DNA from: Hydractinia symbiolongicarpus
Taxonomy: Eukaryota > Cnidaria > Hydrozoa > Anthoathecata > Hydractiniidae
Direction of reading: 5' to 3'
Length of the DNA stretch: 64,000 nucleotides
Assembly (NCBI RefSeq): GCF_029227915.1
Contig: NC_079880.1
Coordinates: 17,442,001 to 17,506,000, forward strand
The number at the start of each line of letters is the position of its first letter. The stretch's first letter is position 1. The notes under the pieces were generated by a model. It was not told where the DNA came from. It searched no databases and saw only the letters and a list, made by a program, of their open reading frames with translations. A program made the position numbers and the translations under genes. Positions 1-12,043 of this stretch are shown one piece after another.

Positions 1-1497
1 TAGGACGTCGTAGTCCATGGAGAATGGAAGGATTAGACCAATGGTAACCTGCGCAAGCACGTTTAAACACGTGATTTACGCGTAAGGTCTTTACTAGGCC
101 TCTATAAGGCCATACTACGGCTTTAGAGTCCTGTGCATGTAGTTGACAAAGTTCTAAAGCCATGGCGCTGGGGAAAAAGACTTAGAACGTCGCAGTCCGT
201 GGAGAGTGGAAGGACTAGACCAATGATAACCTGTGCGAGAACGTGAAAGCACGTTATTTACGCGTAAGGCGTTTATTAGCCGGCAAAAGTCCATATTACG
301 GCCTTTAGAGGCCTGTGCATGTAGTTGACGGCGTTCTAAAGCAATGGTGCCAAAGAAAACGACTTAAGACGTCGTAGTCCATGTAGGATGGATGGACTAG
401 AAATAAGGTAAGCTGTGCAAGCGCGTGGAAACACGTGATTTACATGAAAGGCCTTTAATAGGCCGCAAAAGGCCATATTACGGCCTTTAGAGGCCTGTGG
501 ATGTAGTTGACGATGTTCTAAAGCCATGGCGCTGGGGAAAACGACTTAGGACGTCGCAGTCCATGGAGAATGGAAGGACTAGACCAATGGTAACCTGCGC
601 AAAAACGTGGGAGCACGTAATTTACGCGTAAGGCCTTTATTAGCCGGCAAAAGCCCATATCACAACCTTTAGAGGCCTGTGCATGCAGTTGACGGCGTTC
701 TCAAGCCATGGTGCTAGGGAAAAAGACTTAGGACGTCGCAGTTCATGAAGAGTGGAAGGACTAGACCAATGGTAACCTGCACACCCTCGTGGAACCACGT
801 GATTCTTGTGTATCGCCTTTAATAGGCGGCAAAAGGCCATATTACGGCCTTTAGAGGCCTGTGCATGTAGTTGACGGCGTTCTAAAGCCATGGTGCTAGG
901 GAAAACGACTTTGGACGTCGCAGTCCATGAAGAGTGGAAGGACTAGACCAATGGTAATCTGCACAAGCATGTGGAACCGAGGGGAATTACGTGTACGGCC
1001 TTTAATAGGCGGCAAAAGGCCATATTACGGCCTTTAGAGGCCTGTGCATGTAGTTGACGGCGTTCTAAAGCCATGGTACGAGGAAAATCGTCCTAGAACG
1101 TAGTAGTCCATTAAGAGTAGAAGGAGTTGACCAATGGTAACCTGCACACACTCGTGGAACCACGTGATTTTCGTGTATTGCCCTTATTAGGCCTCTATAA
1201 GGCATATTACGGCCTTTAGAGGCCTGTGCATGTAGTTGACGGCGTTCTAAAGCCATGGTGCTAGGGAAAACGACTTATGACCTTGTAGTATATTGAGAGT
1301 GGGAGGACTAGACCAATGGTAACTTGCACAAGCCTGTGGAACGAGGGGAATTACGTGAAAGGCCTTTAATAGGCAGCAAAGGCCATATTACGGCCTTTAG
1401 AGGCCTGTACATGTAGTTGACGTCGTTCTAAAGCCATGGCGCTGGGGAAAAAGACTTAAGACGTCGTAGTCCATTAAGAGAAGAAGGAGTTGACCAA

Positions 1498-1515
1498 TGG
1501 TAACCTCGTGATTTT
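1498..1515 (+). repeat. 19-bp dyad deletion monomer, copy 1
   Basis: GTAACCT joins directly to CGTGATTTTC at 1506/1507. Full-length relatives such as the monomer near 48090 have 19 bp more here, holding the first half of the CGTG/CACG dyad. The monomer continues with a run of seven T in CGCCTTTTTTTAGG, one of its diagnostic variants. Confidence 0.85.
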
Positions 1516-2740
1516 CGTGTATCGCCTTTTTTTAGGCCTCTATAAGGCATATTACGGCCTTTAGAGGCCTGTCCATGTAGTTGACGGAGTTCTAAAGCCA
1601 ATGTGCTAGGGGAAACGACTTATGATATTGTAGTCCATTGAGAGTGGAAGGACTAGACCAATGGTAACCTGCACAAGCACGTGGAACCGGGGGATTTACG
1701 TGTAAGGCCTTTATTAGGCGGCAAAAGGCCATATTACAGCCTTTAGAGGCCTGTGCATGTAGTTGACGGCGTTGTAAAGCCATAGTGCCAAAGAAAACGA
1801 CTTAGGACGTCGTAGTCCATGGAGAATGGAAGGATTAGACCAATGGTAACCTGTGCAAGCACGTTTAAACACGTGATTTACGCGTAAGGTCTTTACTAGG
1901 CCTCTAGAAGGCCATACTACGGCTTTAGAGTCCTGTGCATGTAGTTGACAAAGTTCTAAAGCCATTGCGCTGGGGAAAACGACTTAGAACGTCGCAGTCC
2001 GTGGAGAGTGGAAGGACTAGACCAATGATAACCTGTGCGAGAACGTGAAAGCACGTTATTTACGCGTAACGCCTTTATTAGCTGGCAAAGGTCCATGTTA
2101 CGGCCTTTAGAGGCCTGTGCATGTATTTGACGGCGTTCTAAAGCCATGGTGCCGAAAAAAACGACTTAAGACGTCGTAGTCCATGTAGGATGGATGGACT
2201 AGAAAAATGGTAACCTGTGCAAGCGCGTGGAAACACGTGATTTACATGAAAGGCCTTTAATAGGCCGCAAAAGGCCATATTACGGCCTTTAGAGGCCTGT
2301 GCATGTAGTTGACGATGTTCTAAAGCCATGGCGCTGGGGAAAACGACTTAGGACGTCGCAGTCCATGGAGAATGGAAGTACTAGACCAATGGTAACCTGC
2401 GCAAGAACGTGGGAGCACGTAATTTACGCGTAAGGCCTTTATTAGCCGGCAAAAGCCCATATCACAACCTTTAGAGGCCTGTGCATGCAGTTGACGGCGT
2501 TCTCAAGCCATGGTGCTAGGGAAAACGACTTAGGACGTCGCAGTCCGTGTAGACTGGAAGGACTAGACCAATGGTAACCTGCACACCCTCGTGGAACCAC
2601 GTGATTCTCGTGTATCGCCTTTACTAGGCCGCAAAAGCCCATATCACAACCTTTAGAGGCCTGTGCATGTAGTTGACGGCGTTCTAAAGCCATGGTGCTA
2701 GGAAAAACGACTTATGACCTTGTAGTATATTGAGAGTGGA

Positions 2741-2755
2741 AGGACAAAAAGGCCA
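2741..2755 (+). repeat. Truncated monomer, 68-bp internal deletion
   Basis: At 2745/2746 the sequence passes from GGAAGGAC straight to AAAAAGGCC. Normal monomers carry about 69 bp here, including GGTAAC, the whole dyad zone and the first GGCC arm. The net loss is 68 bp. I found no second copy of this junction, so it is a private event. Confidence 0.85.
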
Positions 2756-2867
2756 TATTACGGCCTTTAGAGGCCTGTACATGTAGTTGACGTCGTTCTA
2801 AAGCCATGGTGCGAGGGAAATCGTCCTAGAACGTAGTAGTCCATTAAGAGAAGAAGGAGTTGACCAA

Positions 2868-2885
2868 TGGTAACCTCGTGATTTT
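2868..2885 (+). repeat. 19-bp dyad deletion monomer, copy 2
   Basis: Same junction (AACCT then CGTG) at 2876/2877, as the B copy of the 1,370-bp duplication. Confidence 0.85.
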
Positions 2886-5800
2886 CGTGTATCGCCTTTT
2901 TTTAGGCCTCTATAAGGCATATTACGGCCTTTAGAGGCCTGTCCATGTAGTTGACGGAGTTCTAAAGCCAATGTGCTAGGGGAAACGACTTATGATATTG
3001 TAGTCCATTGAGAGTGGAAGGACTAGACCAATGGTAACCTGCACAAGCACGTGGAACCGGGGGATTTACGTGTAAGGCCTTTATTAGGCGGCAAAAGGCC
3101 ATATTACAGCCTTTAGAGGCCTGTGCATGTAGTTGACGGCGTTGTAAAGTCATAGTGCCAAAGAAAACGACTTAGGACGTCGTAGTCCATGGAGAATGGA
3201 AGGATTAGACCAATGGTAACCTGCGCAAGCACGTTTAAACACGTGATTTACGCGTAAGGTCTTTACTAGGCCTCTAAAAGGCCATACTACGGCTTTAGAG
3301 TCCTGTGCATGTAGTTGACAAAGTTCTAAAGCCATTGCGCTGGGGAAAACGACTTAGAACGTCGCAGTCCGTGGAGAGTGGAAGGACTAGACCAATGATA
3401 ACCTGTGCGAGAACGTGAAAGCACGTTATTTACGCGTAAGGCCTTTATTAGCTGGCAAAGGTCCATGTTACGGCCTTTAGAGGCGTGTGCATGTATTTGA
3501 CGGCGTTCTAAAGCCATGGTGCCGAAAAAAACGACTTAAGACGTCGTAGTCCATGTAGGATGGATGGACTAGAAAAATGGTAACCTGTGCAAGCGCGTGG
3601 AAACACGTGATTTACATGAAAGGCCTTTAATAGGCCGCAAAAGGCCATATTACGGCCTTTAGAGGCCTGTGCATGTAGTTGACGGCGTTCTAAAGCCATG
3701 GTGCTAGGGAAAACGACTTATGACCTTGTAGTATATTGAGAGTGGAAGGACTAGACCAATGGTAACTTGCACAAGCACGTGGAACGAGGGGAATTACGTG
3801 CAAGGCCTTTACTAGGCGGCAAAAGGCTACATTACGGCATTTAGAGGCCTTTTAATGTAGTTGACGGCGTTCTAAAGCCATGGTGCCATGGAAAACGACT
3901 TAGGACGCAGTAGTCCATGTAGGATGGATGGACTAGAAAAAAGGTAACCTGTGCATGCGCGTAGAAACACGTGATTTACGTGAAAGGCCTTTAATAGGCG
4001 GCAAAATGCCATATTACGGCCTTTAGAGGCCTGTACATGTAGTTGACGTCGTTCTAAATCCATGGCGCTGGGGAAAAAGACTTAAGACGTCGTAGTCCAT
4101 GGAGAATGGAAGGACTAGACCAATGGTAACCTGCGCAAGAACGTGGGAGCACGTAATTTACGCGTAAGGCCTTTATTAGCCGGCAAAAGCCCATATCACA
4201 ACCTTTAGAGGCCTGTGCATGCAGTTGACGGCGTTCTCAAGCCATGGTGCTAAGGAAAACGACTTAGGACGTCGCAGTCCATGAAGAGTGGAAGGACTAG
4301 ACCAATGGTAACCTGCACACCCTCGTGGAACCACGTGATTCTCGTGTATCGCCTTTACTAGGCCGCAAAAGCCCATATCAGAACCTTTAGAGGACTGTGA
4401 AAGTAGTTGACGGCGTTTTAAAGCCATGGTGCTAGGGAAAACGACTTAGGACGTCGCAGTCCATGAAGAGTGGAAGGACTAGACCAATGGTAACCTGCAC
4501 AAGCATGTGGAACCGAGGGGAATTACGTGTACGGCCTTTAATAGGCGGCAAAAGGCCATATTACGGCCTTTAGAGGCCTGTGCATGTAGTTGACGGCGTT
4601 CTAAAGCCATGGTGCGAGGGAAATCGTCCTAGAACGTAGTAGTCCATTAAGAGTAGAAGGAGTTGACCAATGGTAACCTGCACACACTCGTGGAACCACG
4701 TGATTTTCGTGTATTGCCCTTATTAGGCCTCTATAAGGCATATTACGGCCTTTAGAGGCCTGTGCATGTAGTTGACGGCGTTCTAAAGCCATGGTGCTAG
4801 GGAAAACGACTTATGACCTTGTAGTATATTGAGAGTGGAAGGACTAGACCAATGGTAACTTGCACAAGCACGTGGAACGAGGGGAATTACGTGAAAGATC
4901 TTTAATAGGCGGCAAAAGGCCATATTACGGCCTATAGAGGCTTGTACATGTAGTTGACGTCGTTCTAAAGCCATGGCGCTGGGGAAAAAGACTTAAGACG
5001 TCGTAGTCTATGGAGAATGGAAGGACGAGACCAATGGAAACCTGCGCAAGAACGAGGGAGCACGTAATTTACGCGTAAGGCCTTTATTAGCCGGCAAAAG
5101 CCCATATCACAACCTTTAGAGGCCTGTGCATGTAGTTGACGGCGTTCTAAAGCCATGGTGCTAGGGAAAACGACTTAGGACGTCGCAGTCCATGAAGAGT
5201 GGAAGGACTAGACCAATGGTAACCTGCGCAAGCACGTTTAAACACGTGATTTACGCGTAAGGTCTTTACTAGGCCTCTAGAAGGCCATACTACGGCTTTA
5301 GAGTCCTGTGCATGTAGTTGACAAAGTTCTAAAGCCATGGCGCTGGGGAAAACGACTTAGAACGTCGCAGTCCGTGGAGAGTGGAAGGACTAGACCAATG
5401 ATAACCTGTGCGAGAACGTGGGAGCACGTTATTTACGCGTAAAGCCTTTATTAGCCTGCAAAGGTCCATGTTACGGCCTTTAGAGGCCTGTGCATGAACT
5501 TGACGAAGTTGTAAAGCCATGGTGCTAGGGAAAACGACTTATGACCTTGTAGTCCATGTGGGATGGATGGACTAGAACAAAGGTAACCTGTGCAAGCGCG
5601 TGGAAACACGTGATTTACATGAAAAACCTTTAATAGGCCGCAAAAGGCCATTTTACGGCCTTTAGAGGCCTGTGCATGTAGTTGACGATGTTGTAAAGCC
5701 ATGGCGCTGGGGAAAACGACTTAGGACGTCGCCTCCATGGAGAGTGGAAGGACTAGACCAATGATAACCTGCACAAGAACGTGGGATCACGTTATTTACG

Positions 5801-5959
5801 CGTAAAGCCTTTATTAGGCGGCAAAAGGCCATATTACGGCTTTTAGACGCCTGTGCATGTAGATGACGGAGTTCTAAAGCCATGGTGCCAGGGAAAACGA
5901 CTTATCACGTAGTTGTCCATTAAGAGTAGAAGGAGTTGACCAATGGTAACCTGCACACA

Positions 5960-5984
5960 CACGTGGAACCACGTGATTTTCGTG
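5960..5984 (+). repeat. Paired CACGTG sites with helically phased CGTG, representative
   Basis: Two perfect CACGTG palindromes lie at 5960-5965 and 5970-5975, 10 bp apart centre to centre. A third CGTG lies at 5981-5984. The CGTG tetramers therefore start at 5962, 5972 and 5981, about one helical turn apart, so they would face the same side of the DNA. The same arrangement occurs in the related monomers of the other 14-monomer modules. Whether any protein reads it is unknown. Confidence 0.5.
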
Positions 5985-7691
5985 TATCGCTTTCATTAGG
6001 CGGCAAAAGGCCATATTACGGCCTTTAGAGGCCGGTGCATGTAGTTGACGGAGTTCTAAAGCCATGGTGCTAGAGAAAACGACTTATGACCTTGTAGTCC
6101 ATTGAGAGTGGAAGGACTAGACCAATGGTAACCTGCACTAGCACGTGGAACCGGGGGATTTACGTGTAAGGTTTTTATTAGGCGGCAAGAGGCCATATTA
6201 CGGCTTTTAGAGGCCTGTGCATGAAGATGACGGAGTTCTAAAGCCAGGGTGCCAAGGAAAACGACTTATGACGTAGTAGTCCAATAAGAGTAGAAGGAGT
6301 AGACCAATGGTAACTTGCACACACTTGTGGAACCACGTGATTTTCGTGTATCGCATTTACTAGGCCACAAAAGACCATATCACAGCCTTTCGACGCCTGT
6401 GCATGTAGTTGACGGCGTTCTAAAGCCATGGTGCCAGGGAAAACGACTTATCACGTAGTTGTCCGTTAAGAGTAGAAGGAGTTGACCAATGGTAACCTGC
6501 ACACACACGTGGAACCACGTGATTTTCGTGTATCGCCTTCATTAGGCGGCAAAAGGCCATATTACGGCCTTTAGAGGCCGGTGCATGTAGTTGACGGAGT
6601 TCTAAAGCCATGGTGCTAGAGAAAACGACTTATGACCTTGTAGTCCATTGAGAGTGGAAGGACTAGACCAATGGTAACCTGCACAAGCATGTGGAACCGG
6701 GGGATTTCCGTGTGAGGCCTTTATTAGCCGCAAAAGTCCATGTTACGGCCTTTAGAGGCCTGTGCATGTAGTTGACGGCGTTCTAAAGCCATGGTGCCAG
6801 GGAAAACGACTTATCACGTAGTTGTCCATTAAGAGTAGAAGGAGTTGACCAATGGTAACCTGCACAAGCACGTGGAACCGGAGGATTTACGTGAAAGGCC
6901 TTTATTAGGCTGCAAAAGCAATATTAAGTCATTTAGAGGCCTGTGCATGTAGTTGGCGGCGTTCTAAACCAATGGCTCTGGGGAAAACGACTTAAGACGT
7001 CGTAGTCCATTGAGAGTAGAAGGACTAGACCAATGGTAACCTGTGCAAGAGCGTTGAAACACGTGATTTACACGTAAGGCCTTTATTAGGCGGCAAAACG
7101 CCATATTACGGGTTTTAGAGGCCTGTGCATGTAGTTGACAGAGTTCTAAAGCCATGGTGCCAGGGAAAACGACTTATCACATAGTAGTCCATTGAGAGTG
7201 GAAGGACTAGACCAATACTAACCTGTGCAAGAGCGTGGAAACACGTGATTTACACTTAAGGCCTTTATTAGCCGGCAAAGGTCCATGTTACGGCCTTTAG
7301 AGGCCTGTGCATGTACTTGACGAAGTTGTAAAGCCATGGTGCTAGGGAAAACGACTTATGACCTTGTAGTATATTGAGAGTGGAAGGACTAGACCAATGG
7401 TAACTTGCACAAGCACGTGGAACGAGGGGAATTACGTGAAAGACCTTTAATAGGCGGCAAAAGGCCATATTACGGCCTTTAGAGGCCTGTACATGTAGTT
7501 GACGTCGTTCTAAAGCCATGGCGCTGGGGAAAAAGACTTAAGACGTCGTAGTCTATGGAGAATGGAAGGACGAGACCAATGGTAACCTGCGCAAGAACGT
7601 GGGAGCACGTAATTTACGCGTAAGGCCTTTATTAGCCGGCAAAAGCCCATATCACAACCTTTAGAGGCCTGTGCATGTAGTTGACGGCGTT

Positions 7692-7883
7692 CTAAAGCCA
7701 TGGTGCTAGGGAAAATGACTTAGGACGTCGCAGTCCATGAAGAGTGGAAGGACTAGACCAATGGTAACCTGCCCACCCTCGTGGAACCACGTGATTCTCG
7801 TGTATCGCCTTTATTAGGCCTCTATAAGGCATATTACGGCCTTTAGAGGCCTGGACATATAGTTGACGGCGTTCTAAAGCCAT
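7692..7883 (-). other. Representative repeat-derived antisense ORF (63 codons), judged non-coding
   Basis: On the minus strand the conserved core reads ATGGCTTTAGAAC. The ATG has a favourable eukaryotic context (A at -3, G at +4). The TAG inside ATGGCTTTAG stops the ORF that began in the neighbouring monomer. Since 182 is not a multiple of three, an ORF starting in one monomer runs 192 bp and stops in the next, overlapping it by 10 bp (for example 7692-7883 and 7874-8065). Roughly 200 such ORFs of 61-84 codons exist in the window. Their predicted peptides vary at many amino acid positions with no sign of constraint that I can see, and they match no protein family I recognise. I list one to explain the pattern and do not propose it as a gene. 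Confidence 0.85.
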
Positions 7884-10800
7884 GGTGCCAAGGAAAACGA
7901 CTTAGGACGCAGTAGTCCATGTAGGATGGATGGACTAGAAAAAAGGTAACCTGTGCAAGCGCGTGGAAACACGTGATTTACGTGTATTGCCCTTATTAGG
8001 CCTCTATAAGGCATATTACGGCCTTTAGAGGCCTGTGCATGTAGTTGACGGCGTTCTAAAGCCATGGTGCTAGGGAAAACGACTTATGACCTTGTAGTAT
8101 ATTGAGAGTGGAAGGACTAGACCAATGGTAACTTGCACAAGCACGTGGAACGAGGGGAATTACGTGAAAGACCTTTAATAGGCGGCAAAAAGGCCATATT
8201 ACGGCCTTTAGAGGCCTGTACATGTAGTTGACGTCGTTCTAAAGCCATGGCGCTGGGGAAAAAGACTTAAGACGTCGTAGTCCATGGAAAATGGAAGGAC
8301 TAGACCAATGGTAACCTGCGCAAGAACGTGGGAGCACGTAATTTACGCGTAAGGCCTTTATTAGCCGGCAAAAGCCCATATCACAACCTTTAGAGGCCTG
8401 TGCATGTAGTTGACGGCGTTCTAAAGCCATGGTGCGAGGGAAAACGACTTAGGACGTCGCAGTCCATGAAGAGTGGAAGGACTAGACCATTGGTAACCTG
8501 CCCACCCTCGTGGAACCACGTGATTCTCGTGTATCGCCTTTATTAGGCCTCTATAAGGCATATTACGGCCTTTAGAGGCCTGTGCATATAGTTGACGGCG
8601 TTCTAAAGCCATGGTGCTAGGGAAAACGACTTATGACCTTGGTGTATATTGAGAGTGGAAGGACTAGACCAATGGTAACTTGCACAAGCACGTGGAACGA
8701 GGGGAATTACGTGCAAGGCCTTTACTAGGCGGCAAAAGGCTATATTACGGCATTTAGAGGCCTTTTAATGTAGTTGACGGCGTTCTAAAGCCATGGTGCC
8801 AAGGAAAACGACTTAGGACGCAGTAGTCCATGTAGGATGGATGGACTAGAAAAAAGGTAACCTGTGCATGCGCGTAGAAACACGTGATTTACGTGAAAGG
8901 CCTTTAATAGGCGGCAAAATGCCATATTACGGCCTTTAGAGGCCTGTACATGTAGTTGACGTCGTTCTAAATCCATGGCGCTGGGGAAAAAGACTTAAGA
9001 CGTCGTAGTCCATGGAGAATGGAAGGACTAGACCAATGGTAACCTGCGCAAGAACGTGGGAGCACGTAATTTACGCGTAAGGCCTTTATTAGCCGGCAAA
9101 AGCCCATATCACAACCTTTAGAGGCCTGTGCATGTAGTTGACGGCGTTCTAAAGCAATGGTGCCAAAGAAAACGACTTAAGACGTCGTAGTCCATGTAGG
9201 ATGGATGGACTAGAAAAATGGTAACCTGTGCAAGCGCGTGGAAACACGTGATTTACATGAAAGACCTTTAATAGGCCGCAAAAGGCCATATTACGGCCTT
9301 TAAAGGCCTGTGCATGTAGTTGACGATGTTCTAAAGCTATGGCGCTGGGGAAAACGACTTAGGACGGCGCAGTCCATGGAGAATGGAAGGACTATACCAA
9401 TGGTAACCTGCGCGAGAACGTGGGAGCACGTAATTTACGCGTAAGGCCTTTATTAGCCGGCAAAAGCCCATATCACAACCTTTAGAGGCCTGTGCATGCA
9501 GTTGACGGCGTTCTCAAGCCATGGTGCTAGGGAAAACGACTTAGGACGTCGCAGTCCATGAAGAGTGGAAGGACTAGACCAATGGTAACCTGCACACCCT
9601 CGTGGAACCACGTGATTCTCGTGTATCGCCTTTACTAGGCCGCAAAAGCCCATATCACAACCTTTAGAGGACTGTGAAAGTAGTTGACGGCGTTTTAAAG
9701 CCATGGTGCTAGGGAAAACGACTTAGGACGTCGCAGTCCATTAAGAGTGGAAGGACTAGACCAATGGTAACCTGCACAAGCATGTGGAACCGAGGGGAAT
9801 TACGTGTACGGCCTTTAATAGGCGGCAAAATGCCATATTACGGCCTTTAGAGGCCTGTGCATGTAGTTGACGTCGTTCTAAAGCCATGGCGCTGGGGAAA
9901 AAGACTTAAGACGTCGTAGTCCATGGAGAATGGAAAGACTAGACCAATGGTAACCTGCGCAAGAACGTGGGAGCACGTAATTTACGCGTAAGGCCTTTAT
10001 TAGCCGGCAAAAGCCCATATCACAACCTTTAGAGGCCTGTGCATGTAGTTGACGGCGTTCTAAAGCCATGGTGCGAGGGAAAACGACTTAGGACGTCGCA
10101 GTCCATGAAGAGTGGAAGGACTAGACCATTGGTAACCTGCCCACCCTCGTGGAACCACGTGATTCTCGTGTATCGCCTTTATTAGGCCTCTATAAGGCAT
10201 ATTACGGCCTTTAGAGGCCTGTGCATATAGTTGACGGCGTTCTAAAGCCATGGTGCTAGGGAAAACGACTTATGACCTTGTAGTATATTGAGAGTGGAAG
10301 GACTAGACCAATGGTAACTTGCACAAGCACGTGGAACGAGGGGAATTACATGCAAGGCCTTTACTAGGCGGCAAAAGGCTATATTACGGCATTTAGAGGC
10401 CTTTTAATGTAGTTGACGGCGTTCTAAAGCCATGGTGCCAAGGAAAACGACTTAGGACGCAGTAGTCCATGTAGGATGGATGGACTAGAAAAAAGGTAAC
10501 CTGTGCATGCGCGTAGAAACACGTGATTTACGTGAAAGGCCTTTAATAGGCGGCAAAATGCCATATTACGGCCTTTAGAGGCCTGTACATGTAGTTGACG
10601 TCGTTCTAAATCCATGGTGCTAGGGAAAACGACTTATGACCTTGTAGTATATTGAGAGTGGAAGGACTAGACCAATGGTAACTTGCACAAGCACGTGGAA
10701 CGAGGGGAATTACGTGAAAGGCCTTTAAAAGGCGGCAAAAGGCCATATTACGGCCTTTAGAGGCCTGTGCATATAGTTGACGGCGTTCTAAAGCCATGGC

Positions 10801-11041
10801 GCTGGGGAAAAAGACTTAAGACGTCGTAGTCTATGGAGAATGGAAAGACTAGACCAATGGTAACTTGCACAAGCACGTGGAACGAGGGGAATTACGTGCA
10901 AGGCCTTTACTAGGCGGCAAAAGGCTATATTACGGCATTTAGAGGCCTTTTAATGTAGTTGACGGCGTTCTAAAGCCATGGTGCCAAGGAAAACGACTTA
11001 GGACGCAGTAGTCCATGTAGGATGGATGGACTAGAAAAAAG

Positions 11042-11058
11042 GTAACCTGAAAGGTTAC
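11042..11058. repeat. GAA hairpin replacing the dyad zone, copy 1
   Basis: GTAACCT-GAA-AGGTTAC is a 7-bp stem with a 3-nt loop. In full D-type monomers GGTAACCTG is followed by 27 bp holding the CGTG/CACG dyad; here 8 bp stand in their place (net loss 19 bp). The new right arm is the reverse complement of the existing GTAACCT, as if copied from it. Confidence 0.88.
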
Positions 11059-12043
11059 ATGAAAGACCTTTAATAGGCCGCAAAAGGCCATATTACGGCC
11101 TTTAGAGGCCTGTGCATGTAGTTGACGATGTTCTAAAGCTATGGCGCTGGGGAAAACGACTTAGGACGTCGCAGTCCATGGAGAATGGAAGGACTATACC
11201 AATGGTAACCTGCGCGAGAACGTGGGAGCACGTAATTTACGCGTAAGGCCTTTATTAGCCGGCAAAAGCCCATATCACAACCTTTAGAGGCCTGTGCATG
11301 CAGTTGACGGCGTTCTCAAGCCATGGTGCTAGGGAAAACGACTTAGGACGTCGCAGTCCATGAAGAGTGGAAGGACTAGACCAATGGTAACCTGCACACC
11401 CTCGTGGAACCACGTGATTCTCGTGTATCGCCTTTACTAGGCCGCAAAAGCCCATATCACAACCTTTAGAGGACTGTGAAAGTAGTTGACGGCGTTTTAA
11501 AGCCATGGTGCTAGGGAAAACGACTTAGGACGTCGCAGTCCATGAAGAGTGGAAGGACTAGACCAATGGTAACCTGCACAAGCATGTGGAACCGAGGGGA
11601 ATTACGTGTACGGCCTTTAATAGGCGGCAAAAGGCCATATTACGGCCTTTAGAGGCCTGTGCATGTAGTTGACGGCGTTCTAAAGCCATGGTGCGAGGGA
11701 AATCGTCCTAGAACGTAGTAGTCCATTAAGAGTAGAAGGAGTTGACCAATGGTAACCTGCACACACTCGTGGAACCACGTGATTTTCGTGTATTGCCCTT
11801 ATTAGGCCTCTATAAGGCATATTACGGCCTTTAGAGGCCTGTGCATGTAGTTGACGGCGTTCTAAAGCCATGGTGCTAGGGAAAACGACTTATGACCTTG
11901 TAGTATATTGAGAGTGGAAGGACTAGACCAATGGTAACTTGCACAAGCACGTGGAACGAGGGGAATTACGTGAAAGGCCTTTAATAGGCGGCAAAAGGCT
12001 ATATTACGGCCTATAGAGGCCTGTACATGTAGTTGACGTCGTT

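Larger units (their letters stand above)
1467..3683 (+). repeat. Partial HOR duplication, period 1,370 bp
   Basis: 1467-2313 recurs at 2837-3683, 1,370 bp downstream, with only about five differences noticed (for example CTCTAGAAGG versus CTCTAAAAGG). Identity begins in GTAGTCCATTAAG and ends just before the core, where the copies read GATGTTC and GGCGTTC. The 1,370-bp offset is 8 monomers minus 86 bp, which the truncations near 2745 (68 bp) and 2876 (net 18 bp) account for. Both copies begin with the monomer that has the 19-bp dyad-zone deletion. Confidence 0.85.
5329..7883 (+). repeat. 14-monomer module, copy 1
   Basis: This is a run of 14 monomers in fixed order. It includes diagnostic variants such as GTCGCCTCCATGG (no GTAGT), CCAGGGTGCCAAGG, a monomer with AGCAATATTAAGTC in place of the usual GGCC segment, and ACCAATACTAACC. 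The same order and length (2,555 bp) recur at about 19.1, 26.6 and 53.8 kb, so it is a mobile-in-array HOR module. Within it the dyad zone alternates between CGTGGAACCACG and CGTGGAACCGGGGG types. Confidence 0.8.

Noticed and set aside
1500-1560. Intrinsic terminator (GC hairpin near a T run, CGCCTTTTTTTAGG)
   Set aside because: The T run precedes the GGCC segment rather than following a stable stem, and there is no transcription unit here; it is a monomer variant.
1680-1705. CENP-B box (CACGTGGAACCGGGGGAT in A-type monomers)
   Set aside because: Against the core nTTCGnnnnAnnCGGGn it agrees at only 6 of 9 fixed positions, and the TTCG start is CACG. Too weak to call; the CACGTG dyad describes the site better.
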